Of a stretch of 38,269 nt of DNA, positions 16,771 through 25,667 are shown one piece after another. The position numbers and the translations under genes were made by a program. Origin of the DNA: an uncultured beta proteobacterium. Lineage in GTDB: Bacteria > Pseudomonadota > Gammaproteobacteria > Burkholderiales > SG8-41. The stretch spans positions 1 through 38,269 of the forward strand of contig CAIVHG010000070.1 in the NCBI GenBank assembly GCA_903905655.1, in the 5' to 3' direction. How positions within the stretch are numbered: the stretch's first letter is position 1; each line of letters begins with the position of its first letter. A model generated the notes under the pieces. That model did no database searches. It was not told where the DNA came from and saw only the letters and a list, made by a program, of their open reading frames with translations.

Positions 16771-19700
16771 ATGCCCAAACCCAAGCGATCCCACAAGCAT
16801 AAGCCGTCCGCACGGACTGCAGCGGTCCCGCCATCGATTGTGGCGTCCACCGTTGCCTTGGAGCAAGCCGTGCGGCAGGCGGCAGCCGCCTGCCAGCGCA
16901 GCGACTGGGCTGAAGCGGAAAAGCAGTGTCGCATCATCCTCGACCTCAAAGCGGATCACTTCGACGCCCTCCATCTGCTGGGCATCGTCGCAGCGCGCAA
17001 CCGACACACGCAGGAGGCGGCCGACCTGCTATTGCGGGCGCTTTCGGTCAATCCGAACCACGCCGAAGCCAATCACGGCTACGCAGCCGCGCTAGCGGCA
17101 CTAAGGCAGTTGGACGCGGCGGTTGAATATTACGAGCGCGCGATAGCGCTGCAGCCGGATTATGCTGACGCGTACTTCAAACGCGGCAATGCACTGCGGG
17201 CGCTTAAGCGCGCTGCGCTGGCGCTTACGAGCTACCGGGCCGCGCTCGCGCTCCGGCCCGATCATGCGCAAGCCCACTACAACTGCGGCAATCTGCTGCA
17301 GGAACTCGGGCGCCTTGAGGAGGCGCTGGCGGCATATGGGCGCGCGATCGCGCTCAAGCGGGATTTCGCGGAAGCCTATAACAATCGTGCCGCCGCATTC
17401 GAAAAGCTCGGACATCAGGTGGGGGCGCTGGTGGACTACGAGCATGCGGCCGCGCTCAAGCCAGACTACGCAGACGCTCATTACAATCGCGGCAACATGC
17501 TGTGTGCGCTTGGCCGCGACGGGCAGGGGCTGGCGAGCTACGAGCGCGCGATCGCGCTCAAGCCGCGCTACGCCAAGGCCCACGGCAACCGCGCTGCCGC
17601 ACTCGCAAAGATCAATCGCAACGAGGAAGCGCTGGCGGGCCGCGAGCAGGTGCTTGCGCTGACGCCTGCTGACGCCGATGCCCATTACAACCTCGGCAAT
17701 GCATTGCGTGCGCTCGCACTCCACGGGGAGGGGCTGGCGAGCTATGAGCGCGCGCTCGCGCTCGCGCCGGAATTCGCGCAAGCCTACGGCAATCGCGGCA
17801 ATGCGCTGCGCGATCTCCAGCACTTCGACGTCGCGCTGGCGAGCTACGAGCGGGCACGGGCGCTTGCGCCGCTATCCGCAGAAGCCTGCAGCAACTGCGG
17901 CAATGCGCTGCGCGACCTGCAACGCCCTATAGAGGCGCTCGCCGCTTATGAGCAGGCGGTCGCGCTGGCGCCCGATTACGCGGAGGCGTATCACAATTGC
18001 GGCGTAGCAAACTCTGAACTCGCGCGTCCCGAGGCGGCGCGTGCGAGCTACGAGCGCGCGCTCGCACTGCGTCCTGATTACGCGGCAGCTCACAACGGCC
18101 GCGGCGTGACGCTCGCGCGGCTGCGGCGCTACGAGGACGCTTTGGCGAGCTACGAGCAGGCACTCGCACTGCAGTCCGATTACGCGGAAGCATTGAACAA
18201 CCGCGGCGCCGCGCTCGCCGAACTCAGGCGCTACGCCGAGGCGCTCGCGAGCTATGAGCTGGCACTCGCAGGGCGACCTGATTACGCCGACGCCTACAAC
18301 AATCTCGGCATCGCACTTGGCGAATTGAAGCAGCACGGCGCGGCAATCGACAACTTCGGCCGCGCCATCGCGCTACGTCCGGACCATGCGGACGCTTATT
18401 ACAACGGCGGCAACACTCTGCGGGATATCCGGAGCCAGGATCAGGCGCTTGCGAGCTACGAGCGGGCTCTGCTGCTCGATCCGCGTTACCCATATCTGTA
18501 CGGATTGCGTCTGCATATGAAGATGGTGCTGTGCGACTGGCGCGATCTGGACGCGGAGTTTCAGGAACTCGCTGCAAAGATCGAGCGCAACGAGAAAGCG
18601 ACCATCCCATTCGCCATGCTGCCGGTCACCGATCACATGTCGGTACAAAGCAGGTCTGCAAAGATCTGGGCTGCCGACAAGGCACCCGCGAGCCTGGCGC
18701 TTGCTCACCTGCAGAAGCTGCCACGGCACGCGAAGATGCGCATCGGCTATTTTTCTGCCGATTTCAGAAATCACGCCGTGTCCATCCTCACCGCGGAGCT
18801 GTTCGAGCGGCACGACAAGTCGAGATTCGAGGTGTATGCTTTCGCGTTCGGCCCGCCCAGCGACGACGCGCTGCGCCAGCGGATCGCCGCTGCCTGCGAT
18901 CGGTTCATCGACGTGCACGATCAGGGCGATATGGAGGTCGCTTTGCTGGCGCGGAGTCTCGAACTCGACATCGCCGTGGACCTGGGAGGCTATACCGAAG
19001 GCAGCCGCACCGGGATCTTTGCGCATCGCGCCGCGCCGGCACAGGTGAGCTACCTCGGTTACCTGGGGACGATGGGCGCGCAATACATGGACTATCTGAT
19101 CGCGGACCGCACCATCGTGCCCGTGGAGCAGCAGGAAAATTATTCGGAAAAGATCGTCTGCCTGCCGTGCTATCAGGTCAACGATACTCAGAGGCGCATC
19201 GCAGACCATGCGTACACCCGCGAGGAATTGGGCTTGCCGCAGAGCGGGTTCGTCTACTGCTGCTTCAACAACAACTACAAGATCACGCCGGCGAGCTTCG
19301 ATGGCTGGATGCGGATACTGAAAGCGGTGCCGGGCAGCGTGCTGTTTCTATATGCGGACAACGAGTTTGCTTGCGCCAATCTTAAGCAGGAAGCGCTGGC
19401 GCGGGGGGTGGACTCCGGCCGGCTGGTCTTCGGCAAGCGCTTGCCGCCGGCCGAGTACCTCGCGCGCTACCGAACGGCCGATCTGTTCCTGGATACATTT
19501 CCCTACAATGCCGGCACCACCGCAAGCGATGCGCTGTGGGCGGGATTGCCGGTGCTGACCCGCATGGGGCAGGCATTTGCGAGCCGCGTCGCGGCGAGCC
19601 TGCTCACCGCGATCGATCTGCCTGAACTCGTCACGACCACGCAGCAGGACTACGAGTCCCTTGCGATCGGGCTGGGCACCGATGCTCAGAGGATGGCGGC

Positions 19701-19848
19701 CATCAGACGCAAGCTCGCAGCACACCGGCTGACCGCGCCGCTGTTCGATGCGCGGCGCTTCGCCAGGAATATCGAGTCTGCGTACCGGGCGATCTACGAA
19801 CGCTCGCAGGCGGGACTCACGCCTGCGCACATCCAGATCCAGGATTGA
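16771..19848 (+). CDS. TPR-repeat O-linked GlcNAc transferase-like protein (GT41, SPINDLY type)
   Basis: A 1025-residue two-part protein. Residues 63-572 are 15 consecutive 34-residue tetratricopeptide repeats (typical unit YADAYNNLGIALGEL...YERALALRPD), with weaker half-repeats at either end. From about residue 651 a GT41 glycosyltransferase domain begins: MRIGYFSADFRNHAV (catalytic-region His), SYLGYLGTMGAQYMDYLIAD, FNNNYKITP (Lys matching the nucleotide-sugar lysine of human OGT), and DTFPYNAGTTASDALWAGLPVLT. No signal peptide, so probably cytoplasmic. It likely transfers a sugar to Ser/Thr of proteins; donor and targets are unknown. The start at 16771 opens a basic leader; ATG at 16714 in frame is an alternative. 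The neighbouring tRNA and cysK give no functional hint. Confidence 0.88.
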   Translation: MPKPKRSHKHKPSARTAAVPPSIVASTVALEQAVRQAAAACQRSDWAEAEKQCRIILDLKADHFDALHLLGIVAARNRHTQEAADLLLRALSVNPNHAEANHGYAAALAALRQLDAAVEYYERAIALQPDYADAYFKRGNALRALKRAALALTSYRAALALRPDHAQAHYNCGNLLQELGRLEEALAAYGRAIALKRDFAEAYNNRAAAFEKLGHQVGALVDYEHAAALKPDYADAHYNRGNMLCALGRDGQGLASYERAIALKPRYAKAHGNRAAALAKINRNEEALAGREQVLALTPADADAHYNLGNALRALALHGEGLASYERALALAPEFAQAYGNRGNALRDLQHFDVALASYERARALAPLSAEACSNCGNALRDLQRPIEALAAYEQAVALAPDYAEAYHNCGVANSELARPEAARASYERALALRPDYAAAHNGRGVTLARLRRYEDALASYEQALALQSDYAEALNNRGAALAELRRYAEALASYELALAGRPDYADAYNNLGIALGELKQHGAAIDNFGRAIALRPDHADAYYNGGNTLRDIRSQDQALASYERALLLDPRYPYLYGLRLHMKMVLCDWRDLDAEFQELAAKIERNEKATIPFAMLPVTDHMSVQSRSAKIWAADKAPASLALAHLQKLPRHAKMRIGYFSADFRNHAVSILTAELFERHDKSRFEVYAFAFGPPSDDALRQRIAAACDRFIDVHDQGDMEVALLARSLELDIAVDLGGYTEGSRTGIFAHRAAPAQVSYLGYLGTMGAQYMDYLIADRTIVPVEQQENYSEKIVCLPCYQVNDTQRRIADHAYTREELGLPQSGFVYCCFNNNYKITPASFDGWMRILKAVPGSVLFLYADNEFACANLKQEALARGVDSGRLVFGKRLPPAEYLARYRTADLFLDTFPYNAGTTASDALWAGLPVLTRMGQAFASRVAASLLTAIDLPELVTTTQQDYESLAIGLGTDAQRMAAIRRKLAAHRLTAPLFDARRFARNIESAYRAIYERSQAGLTPAHIQIQD
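16957..18486 (+). repeat. Tandem 102-bp repeats encoding 15 TPR units
   Basis: Fifteen in-register units of exactly 102 bp (34 codons) without a single indel, 1530 bp in all. Conserved segments recur at DNA level, for example GCGAGCTACGAGCGCGCG, while other positions have diverged. This is internal gene duplication, not a mobile repeat. Confidence 0.9.
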
Positions 19849-19861
19849 CGCAGGGCCTGCG
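19849..19861. terminator. Small hairpin between convergent TPR gene and cysK
   Basis: CGCAG (19849-19853) pairs with CTGCG (19857-19861) across a GGC loop, directly after the TPR gene stop, in a 53-bp gap between convergent genes. Short and without a T-run; a weak terminator candidate. Confidence 0.25.
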
Positions 19862-19901
19862 CTACGCCGCCGATGTTCCGCGGTCAGCGAGCTTCAGCGC
19901 T

Positions 19902-20834
19902 TCAGTCGGCGAGATTCGCAAACAGCGGCGTACTCAGATAGCGCTCGCCGAACGACGGAATGATCACGACTATGAGCTTGCCCTTGTTTTCTGCACGCTG
20001 TGCGACCTGCAGCGCGGCCCACACCGCTGCCCCTGAGGAAATGCCGACCAGCACTCCTTCTTCGCGCGCCATGCGGCGTGCGGTATCCATCGCATCGTCG
20101 TTCTTTACGCGCACGACCTCGTCGTAGATTTTGATGTTCAGTATCTTGGGGATGAAACCCGCGCCGATGCCCTGGATCGGATGCGGTCCGGCTTGGCCGC
20201 CGGACAACACGGCCGAAGCGTCCGGCTCGACCGCGACGCAGCGAAACGAAGGTTTGCGCGCCTTGAGCACTTCGCCGATGCCGGTGATGGTGCCGCCGGT
20301 GCCGATGCCGGATATCAGGATGTCCACCTTGCCGTCGGTATCGCGCCAGATTTCCTCGGCCGTGGTGCGGCGATGGACTTCGGGGTTCGCGGGATTCTCG
20401 AACTGCTGCGGTATGAAATAGCGTGCATCCGCGGCCGCCATCTCCTCGGCTTTCTTGATCGAGCCAGGCATGCGCTCGGCGCCGGGCGTCAGCACGAGTT
20501 CAGCGCCGTAGGCGCGCAGCAGCATGCGGCGTTCCTTGCTCATGGTGTCGGGCATGACGAAGGTGCACTTATATCCTTTGGCCGCGCATACCATGGCGAG
20601 CCCGATGCCGGTATTGCCGCTGGTGGGTTCAAGGATGACGGTGTCGGGCTTGATGCGCCCGGCCTTTTCGGCCGCCTCGATCATCGACAGTGCAATCCGG
20701 TCCTTGACGCTGTGGGCCGGATTCTGGAACTCGAGCTTGACGACGACCTCGGCTGCGCATCCCTGGGCGAGCCGGTTGATGCGTACGAGGGGCGTGTTGC
20801 CGATCAGTTCGGTAACGCTGCTGGCGATCTTCAT
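19902..20834 (-). CDS. cysK: Cysteine synthase A (O-acetylserine sulfhydrylase)
   Basis: A 310-residue PLP enzyme making cysteine from O-acetylserine and sulfide. The PLP lysine is K44 in NPAHSVKDR. The substrate loop TSGNTG is at 71-76 and the phosphate cup GTGGTITG around 175-182. GISSGAA and [13 protein letters not shown] near the C terminus are typical of the CysK branch. Length is standard (about 310-320). Start has GGAGACC just upstream on the minus strand. A CysM-type enzyme is an alternative but the C-terminal [12 protein letters not shown] favours CysK. It converges with the TPR gene and diverges from the OB-fold gene. Confidence 0.94.
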   Translation of the reverse strand: MKIASSVTELIGNTPLVRINRLAQGCAAEVVVKLEFQNPAHSVKDRIALSMIEAAEKAGRIKPDTVILEPTSGNTGIGLAMVCAAKGYKCTFVMPDTMSKERRMLLRAYGAELVLTPGAERMPGSIKKAEEMAAADARYFIPQQFENPANPEVHRRTTAEEIWRDTDGKVDILISGIGTGGTITGIGEVLKARKPSFRCVAVEPDASAVLSGGQAGPHPIQGIGAGFIPKILNIKIYDEVVRVKNDDAMDTARRMAREEGVLVGISSGAAVWAALQVAQRAENKGKLIVVIIPSFGERYLSTPLFANLAD

Positions 20835-20893
20835 GGGGTCTCCTTGTGCGAAAGTGATGCGGATTATCGCTGTTCCCGGGCCGCGCTGTCATC

Positions 20894-20911
20894 CCCCTAA
20901 AGATCTAGGGG
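20894..20911. promoter_or_regulatory. Inverted repeat in the cysK / OB-fold divergent region
   Basis: CCCCTA (20894-20899) and TAGGGG (20906-20911) form a perfect 6-bp inverted repeat around AAGATC. It lies 60 bp upstream of cysK and 153 bp upstream of the divergent OB-fold gene. It could be a dyad operator or a small hairpin. Confidence 0.3.
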
Positions 20912-21063
20912 TCTTTCGCTATGGGCGCACGCCGCTGGACGACGCGCCCAGAGCCGTCGTCCTCTTAGATGCAGACCTTGTTATACATCAAATCTTCTTG
21001 AGGAAGGCCTGTGCAAAGAGCGCGGTACTGTGCAAGAATCCGCTTCAAAGGAGATCTTAGACC

Positions 21064-21753
21064 ATGAAATTTTTCTACGTAGCAATACTTTGCGTGAGCC
21101 TGGCATGGGCGGCGGACAAGCCGGCGGCCCCGGCTTCTGGAATGTCGACCCTGAGCGGCAAAGTGCTGGAAGTGAAAGACGTCGACAGCTACACCTACAT
21201 GCGGCTGCAGACCAAGGACGGAGAAACGTGGGCTGCGGTCAACAAGTCGCCGGTCAAGAAGGGCACCCAGGTCACGGTCGAGAACGCGACCGTCATGAGC
21301 AATTTCGAGAGCAAGACGCTCAAGAAGAAATTCGACAAGATCGTTTTCGGGACGCTGGCCGGCCCCGGCGGCGACCTGGCTGCGGTGCACGCGGGTGCCG
21401 GGGTCTCCAAGTCCGCGGACGTGGGAGACGTGAAGGTTGCCAAGGCGAGCGGTCCGGACGCGCGGACGGTTGCCGAGATCAACACAAAAAGGACCGAGCT
21501 GAAGGACAAGAACGTGCTGATCCGTGGCAAGGTCGTAAAGTACACGCCCTCGGTGCTCGGCAAGAACTGGATTCATCTGCAGGATGGGACGGGCTCGGCT
21601 GCGGACAGCACGAACGACCTGACGGTGTCGACCAAAGATCCGGCCAATGTTGGAGATACCATACTGGTGAAAGGGCTGGTGCGCACCGATCGCGATCTGG
21701 GCTCCGGTTATTTCTACAAGGTGCTGATCGAGGACGCCGCGCTGCAAAAGTAA
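21064..21753 (+). CDS. Exported protein with two predicted OB-fold domains
   Basis: A 229-residue protein with a short signal peptide (residues 1-16, cleavage after AWA). The mature part looks like two related beta-barrel modules. The first (about 28-100) contains LSGKVLEVKDVDSYTYMRLQ and KKGTQVTVENATVMSNF. The second (about 148-227) contains NVLIRGKVVKYTPSVLGKNW, IHLQDGTG and VGDTILVKGLVRTDRDLG. The second pattern is like the nucleic-acid-binding OB-fold of the tRNA/helicase class and of NrfJ-type proteins. As a periplasmic protein it more likely binds protein, metal or heme partners than nucleic acid. The start is backed by AAAGGAG (21047-21053). Its function is unknown and it stands alone between cysK and the FAD oxidoreductase. 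Confidence 0.8.
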   Translation: MKFFYVAILCVSLAWAADKPAAPASGMSTLSGKVLEVKDVDSYTYMRLQTKDGETWAAVNKSPVKKGTQVTVENATVMSNFESKTLKKKFDKIVFGTLAGPGGDLAAVHAGAGVSKSADVGDVKVAKASGPDARTVAEINTKRTELKDKNVLIRGKVVKYTPSVLGKNWIHLQDGTGSAADSTNDLTVSTKDPANVGDTILVKGLVRTDRDLGSGYFYKVLIEDAALQK

Positions 21754-21802
21754 GGCGTATCTCCCTGTGGTTGTGCACGGCGAACTCACGCTGGGTTTAG
21801 CC

Positions 21803-21837
21803 GTGCGCTCATTTTGCGCACGCCGCGCCTATATAAT
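21803..21837 (+). promoter_or_regulatory. Promoter with a dyad ahead of the COG1233 oxidoreductase
   Basis: A perfect TATAAT at 21832-21837, 36 bp before the start codon. Directly upstream, over the expected -35 zone, GTGCGC (21803-21808) and GCGCAC (21816-21821) form a perfect dyad around TCATTTT. The arrangement suggests a regulator binding over the -35 region. Confidence 0.45.
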
Positions 21838-21872
21838 GCGCTAGAGGCATCAGGCGCGCGGCGGGTTCAGAC

Positions 21873-23483
21873 ATGGCTCAGGCATACGACGCAGTCATCA
21901 TCGGCGGCGGCCACAACGGCCTCGTATGCGCGTGCTATCTCGCTGCGGCAGGCCTCAAGGTGCGCGTGCTCGAGCGCCGTCCCATCGTCGGCGGCGCGGC
22001 GGTGACCGAGGAATTCTTCCCCGGCTTTCGCAATTCGACCGCCAGCTATACGGTCAGCCTGCTCCATCCCGCGGTGATCTCCGATTTGCGATTGCGCGAG
22101 CACGGCTTGCGCATACTCGAGCGGCCGCTGTCGAATTTCCTGCCGCTGCCCGATGATCGTTATCTCAAGATTGGCAACACCGTCGAGGCGACGCAACGCG
22201 AACTGGCGAAATTTTCCGAGCGCGATGCCGCCGCGCTGCCGCGCTATTACGCAATGCTGGAAGGCGTCGCTGACCTGGTGCGTGAGCTGGCGCTGCAAAC
22301 GCCGGTCAACGTCGGCGGCGGCCTGCGCGATGCGCTCGCTGCACTGGCTGCCGGCAACCGCATGCGTCGGCTCGACATGGAGGCGCGGCGCGACGTGCTC
22401 GATCTTTTCGCCAAGAGCGCCGGCCAACTGCTCGACGCGTGGTTTGAATCGGACGCGCTGAAGGCGGCTTTCGGCTTCGATGCAGTGGTCGGAAACTTTG
22501 CGAGCCCTTATGCGCCGGGTTCGGCATACGTGCTGTTGCACCATGTGATCGGCGAGGTCAACGGACGCAAAGGCGTGTGGGGGCACGCCGTGGGCGGGAT
22601 GGGGGCGATTACGCAGACGATGGCTGCCGAGGCGCGCGCGCGCGGCGTCGAGATCACGACTGAGGCAGAGGTCAGCAGCATCGAGGTGAGTGGCGGACGT
22701 GCGCGTGCTGCATTGCTCGCGGACGGCGCACGCATCGCTGCGCGGTGCGTGGTTTCAAACCTCAATCCCCGTCTGCTTTACCTGAAGCTCATCGAGGAGC
22801 GCGAGCTAGCTCCGGAGTTCCTCACGCGCATGCGCGCCTACCAGTGTGGCTCCGCGACGCTGCGCATCAACGTTGCGCTGTCCGGGCTGCCGGACTTCAG
22901 CGCATTGCCGGGCACGCAGGCGTGCGAGCATCATCAGTCCGGGATCATCATGGCGCCGTCGCTCGCCTACATGGAGCAGGCGTACTTCGATGCGCGCACC
23001 CTCGGCTGGTCGCGTCAGCCGGTCGTGGAAATGCTGATGCCGAGCACGGTCGACGAAACGCTCGCGCCGCGCGGACAGCACGTGGCGAGCCTGTTCTGCC
23101 AGCACTTCAATCCGGTGCTGCCAGAGGATTTAAGCTGGGATGACGCGAAAGAACGCGCCGTCGATGCCTGCATCGACGTCGTCAACCGCTATGCGCCAAA
23201 TTTCAAAGCCAGCATTCTCGGCCGCAAGGCGTGGACGCCGCTCGATCTGGAACGCGATTTTGGATTGATGGGTGGCGATATCTTCCACGGTGCGCTCACG
23301 CTGGATCAGATTTATAGCGCGCGCCCGCTGCTGGGCTACGCCAATTACCGCGGACCTCTGGAGCGGCTCTATATGTGCGGGGCGGGCACCCATCCCGGCG
23401 GCGGCGTGTCCGGACTGCCCGGCCGCAATGCGGCGCGCGAAATCATCCGCGACTACCGGGCGGGTAAGCTCGGGAAGGGGTAG
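21873..23483 (+). CDS. FAD-dependent oxidoreductase of the phytoene-desaturase-like COG1233 family
   Basis: A 536-residue flavoprotein. The N-terminal dinucleotide-binding motif is VIIGGGHNGLVCACYLAAAG followed by VRVLERRPIVGGAA. The C-terminal FAD motif is around LYMCGAGTHPGGGVSGLPGRNAA. Overall layout and length match the carotenoid-isomerase / PYROXD2-like branch of COG1233 rather than true phytoene desaturases. No carotenoid genes are nearby, so the substrate is unknown. It has its own promoter, and its stop converges on the macro-domain gene with only 9 bp between. Confidence 0.88.
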   Translation: MAQAYDAVIIGGGHNGLVCACYLAAAGLKVRVLERRPIVGGAAVTEEFFPGFRNSTASYTVSLLHPAVISDLRLREHGLRILERPLSNFLPLPDDRYLKIGNTVEATQRELAKFSERDAAALPRYYAMLEGVADLVRELALQTPVNVGGGLRDALAALAAGNRMRRLDMEARRDVLDLFAKSAGQLLDAWFESDALKAAFGFDAVVGNFASPYAPGSAYVLLHHVIGEVNGRKGVWGHAVGGMGAITQTMAAEARARGVEITTEAEVSSIEVSGGRARAALLADGARIAARCVVSNLNPRLLYLKLIEERELAPEFLTRMRAYQCGSATLRINVALSGLPDFSALPGTQACEHHQSGIIMAPSLAYMEQAYFDARTLGWSRQPVVEMLMPSTVDETLAPRGQHVASLFCQHFNPVLPEDLSWDDAKERAVDACIDVVNRYAPNFKASILGRKAWTPLDLERDFGLMGGDIFHGALTLDQIYSARPLLGYANYRGPLERLYMCGAGTHPGGGVSGLPGRNAAREIIRDYRAGKLGKG

Positions 23484-23492
23484 CGCGCGCCG

Positions 23493-24017
23493 TCAGAGCT
23501 GTTTCTCGAGCCTGGCTAGCTGCTCCTGATATGCGCGCAACGCCATCTGGTCGAAACACGCGTATATGATTTGTTCGAATTCACGATGCGCGCTCATGTA
23601 CGCTGCGGTCTGCGTTACGGCAATCTCGACTGCGGACGCCAGCGGATATCCGTAGGCGCCGCAGCTGATGGCGGGAAAGGCCAGCGTGCGCAGCCCGTGT
23701 TCCAGAGCGAGCGCCAGACACGAGCGATAGCAGGAGGCGAGCAGCTCCGGTTCGCCCTGCGTGCCGCCGTGCCATACCGGGCCCACCGTGTGAATCACCA
23801 TTTTTGCCCGTAGCCGGTAACCGGCGGTGATCTTGGCCTCTCCGACGCGGCAGCCGCCGAGCGTGCGGCACTCGGCGATCAGCTGCGGACCGGCCGCACG
23901 GTGGATCGCGCCGTCGACGCCGCCGCCGCCGAGCAACGAAGTATTGGCCGCATTCACGATGGCATCGACCGCGAGCGTGGTGATATCGGTATGAATCGCG
24001 AGCAGTCTCTCACCCAT
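23493..24017 (-). CDS. Macro-domain protein, likely O-acetyl-ADP-ribose deacetylase
   Basis: A 174-residue single macro domain of the MacroD/YmdB type. The ligand motifs are [25 protein letters not shown] (N22, N25 and D35 region) and [12 protein letters not shown], with VIHTVGPVW between. These enzymes hydrolyse O-acetyl-ADP-ribose and mono-ADP-ribosyl groups. The start at 24017 fits the domain's first strand. Its start is 11 bp after the thiolase stop on the same strand, so the two are probably one transcript. Whether acetyl metabolism links them is an inference only. Confidence 0.92.
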   Translation of the reverse strand: MGERLLAIHTDITTLAVDAIVNAANTSLLGGGGVDGAIHRAAGPQLIAECRTLGGCRVGEAKITAGYRLRAKMVIHTVGPVWHGGTQGEPELLASCYRSCLALALEHGLRTLAFPAISCGAYGYPLASAVEIAVTQTAAYMSAHREFEQIIYACFDQMALRAYQEQLARLEKQL

Positions 24018-24028
24018 GGTGGGTGTAA

Positions 24029-25213
24029 TTAGAGGCGTTCGATCGCCATGGCGGTCGCTTCGCCGCCGCCGATGCACAGGGCCGCCACGCCGCGCGTAGC
24101 CTGACGGCGTTCGAGTGCGGCAAGCAGCGTTACGATGATGCGCGCTCCGGAAGCGCCGATCGGGTGCCCGAGCGCGCACGCCCCGCCATGCACGTTGACC
24201 TTGTCGTGGTCCAGAGCGAGCTCGTGGATCGCTGCCATGGTCACCACGGCGAATGCCTCGTTGATTTCATAGAGATCGACGTCCTGGTCGCTCCACCCGG
24301 TCTGCGCCCACAGCTTCTTGATTGCACCTACCGGAGCCGTGGTGAACCAGGCCGGCTCCTGCGAGTGCGTCGCGTGGCCGACGATGCGCGCGAGCGGCCG
24401 CAGGCCGCGGCTGCGCGCTTCGGACTCGCGCATCAGCACCAGCGCCGCCGCGCCATCGGAAATCGAGCTCGAATTCGCTGCGGTGACGGTGCCGTCTTTC
24501 TTGAACGCCGGCCGGAGCTGAGGAATCTTCTCCAGGTTGGCCTTGAGCGGCGGTTCGTCCGTGGTGACGCTGGTCTCGACTCTGCCGGCACTTGACTTGA
24601 ACGGTGCGATCTCCGCTGCAAACCAGCCATTCCTGATCGCGTCCTGCGCGCGCTTGAGCGAAGTGATCGCGTAGCGATCCTGCGCTTCGCGCGAGAACTG
24701 GTAACGCTCGGCGGTGGCTTCCGCGTAGCTGCCCATTAGCCGGCCGCGATCGTAGGCGTCTTCCAGGCCGTCCAGAAACATGTGGTCTTTGACTTCTGCG
24801 TGCCCCAGACGCAGCCCCGCGCGTGCCTTGGGCAGGAGATAAGGCGCATTGCTCATGCTTTCCATGCCGCCCGCGACCATGACGCGATTGCTGCCGGCGA
24901 GCAGCAGATCGTGCGCGAGCATCGCCGCCTTCATGCCCGAACCGCACATCTTGTTGATGGTCGTGCAGCCGGTCGCCAGCGCGAGGCCGGCGCCGATCGC
25001 GGCCTGGCGCGCCGGCGCTTGCCCCTGTCCGGCAGAGAGGACGTTGCCCATAATCACTTCGTCGACGCTGGTGCCGTCGATCCCCGAGCGCTCGACGGCG
25101 GCCCTGATCGCCGCCGCTCCGAGCTCGGGTGCGGCGATATTCTTGAAGTCGCCCTGAAAAGCGCCCATCGGCGTGCGCGCGCTGCCTACGATGACCACGG
25201 GATTTGATTGCAT
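24029..25213 (-). CDS. Acetyl-CoA C-acetyltransferase (thiolase)
   Basis: A 394-residue thiolase that interconverts two acetyl-CoA and acetoacetyl-CoA. The acyl-accepting Cys90 lies in [13 protein letters not shown], His350 in [10 protein letters not shown] and the second Cys380 in CIGGGEATA; all three catalytic residues are in place. NEAFAVV is the usual oxyanion-site Asn block. Length fits the biosynthetic branch (390-395), as in PhaA or AtoB. The start at 25213 has GGAG just upstream; the frame is open much further but upstream residues are not thiolase-like. No phaB/phaC nearby, so a polyhydroxybutyrate role is possible but not shown. Followed by the macro-domain gene. Confidence 0.93.
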   Translation of the reverse strand: MQSNPVVIVGSARTPMGAFQGDFKNIAAPELGAAAIRAAVERSGIDGTSVDEVIMGNVLSAGQGQAPARQAAIGAGLALATGCTTINKMCGSGMKAAMLAHDLLLAGSNRVMVAGGMESMSNAPYLLPKARAGLRLGHAEVKDHMFLDGLEDAYDRGRLMGSYAEATAERYQFSREAQDRYAITSLKRAQDAIRNGWFAAEIAPFKSSAGRVETSVTTDEPPLKANLEKIPQLRPAFKKDGTVTAANSSSISDGAAALVLMRESEARSRGLRPLARIVGHATHSQEPAWFTTAPVGAIKKLWAQTGWSDQDVDLYEINEAFAVVTMAAIHELALDHDKVNVHGGACALGHPIGASGARIIVTLLAALERRQATRGVAALCIGGGEATAMAIERL

Positions 25214-25491
25214 CTGGATCTCCAGTTGATTCTGTCTGCCGCAAATTCTACTTGCTTTGAAAGCGGCAGCTGCAAGGTTAACGCGGATGCTGCGGAACGT
25301 GCAACGACCCGCGAGCATGCGCGGCGCTGCGCAAACCCGCGCAAGCGGGCGGGCAGGTCCGGGAGCGCGCAGTTCGGAGGCGCGCGTTTGCCGGGCATCG
25401 CGAGCGTGTAGCGCTGGCGGATGCGCCAGACTGGTGCGTATATGTCGCGGCCGGTCGTCGAAACACGGTCCCCGCAAGGGGGCGGCGGCGG

Positions 25492-25497
25492 TATAAT
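25492..25497 (+). promoter_or_regulatory. Candidate -10 element, distal aceE promoter
   Basis: Perfect TATAAT, 170 bp before the aceE start, immediately after the CCCC-GCAA-GGGG hairpin. No -35 match at 17 bp, so an activator may be needed if it is used. Confidence 0.4.
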
Positions 25498-25571
25498 GCG
25501 ACGCCTGATTTTTAGCCGCTTTGAGCTGGACGCAGGCGGCAAGTGCGGGCGGTGCCATAGAGCGGCGATGC

Positions 25572-25577
25572 TATAAT
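25572..25577 (+). promoter_or_regulatory. Candidate -10 element, proximal aceE promoter
   Basis: Perfect TATAAT, 90 bp before the aceE start. It lacks a recognisable -35. With the distal site it suggests two alternative starts for the aceEF transcript. Confidence 0.45.
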
Positions 25578-25667
25578 TGGTGCGCATACCGCAACCGCAG
25601 ACCACAGTCTCTGATGTCCGCATAATCGGCCGTCGACTAACCTACAAAGCTACAAAGGTGTAGCCCC

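Larger units (their letters stand above)
25214..25667. other. Intergenic region between the divergent thiolase and aceE genes
   Basis: 454 bp with no supported gene. Two perfect TATAAT hexamers face aceE (listed separately). Three compact hairpins precede them: CCCGC/GCGGG with GCAA loop (25336-25349), CTGGCG/CGCCAG with GATG loop (25414-25429) and CCCC/GGGG with GCAA loop (25470-25481). The thiolase promoter on the other strand was not recognised. Confidence 0.6.

Noticed and set aside
18373-19209. 278-codon minus-strand frame inside the TPR/GT41 gene
   Set aside because: It lies wholly inside a well-supported gene and shows no motif.
21030-21800. 256-codon frame overlapping the OB-fold gene on the same strand
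   Set aside because: The alternative frame is Gly/Arg-rich and repetitive. The chosen frame has a signal peptide and a good ribosome-binding site.
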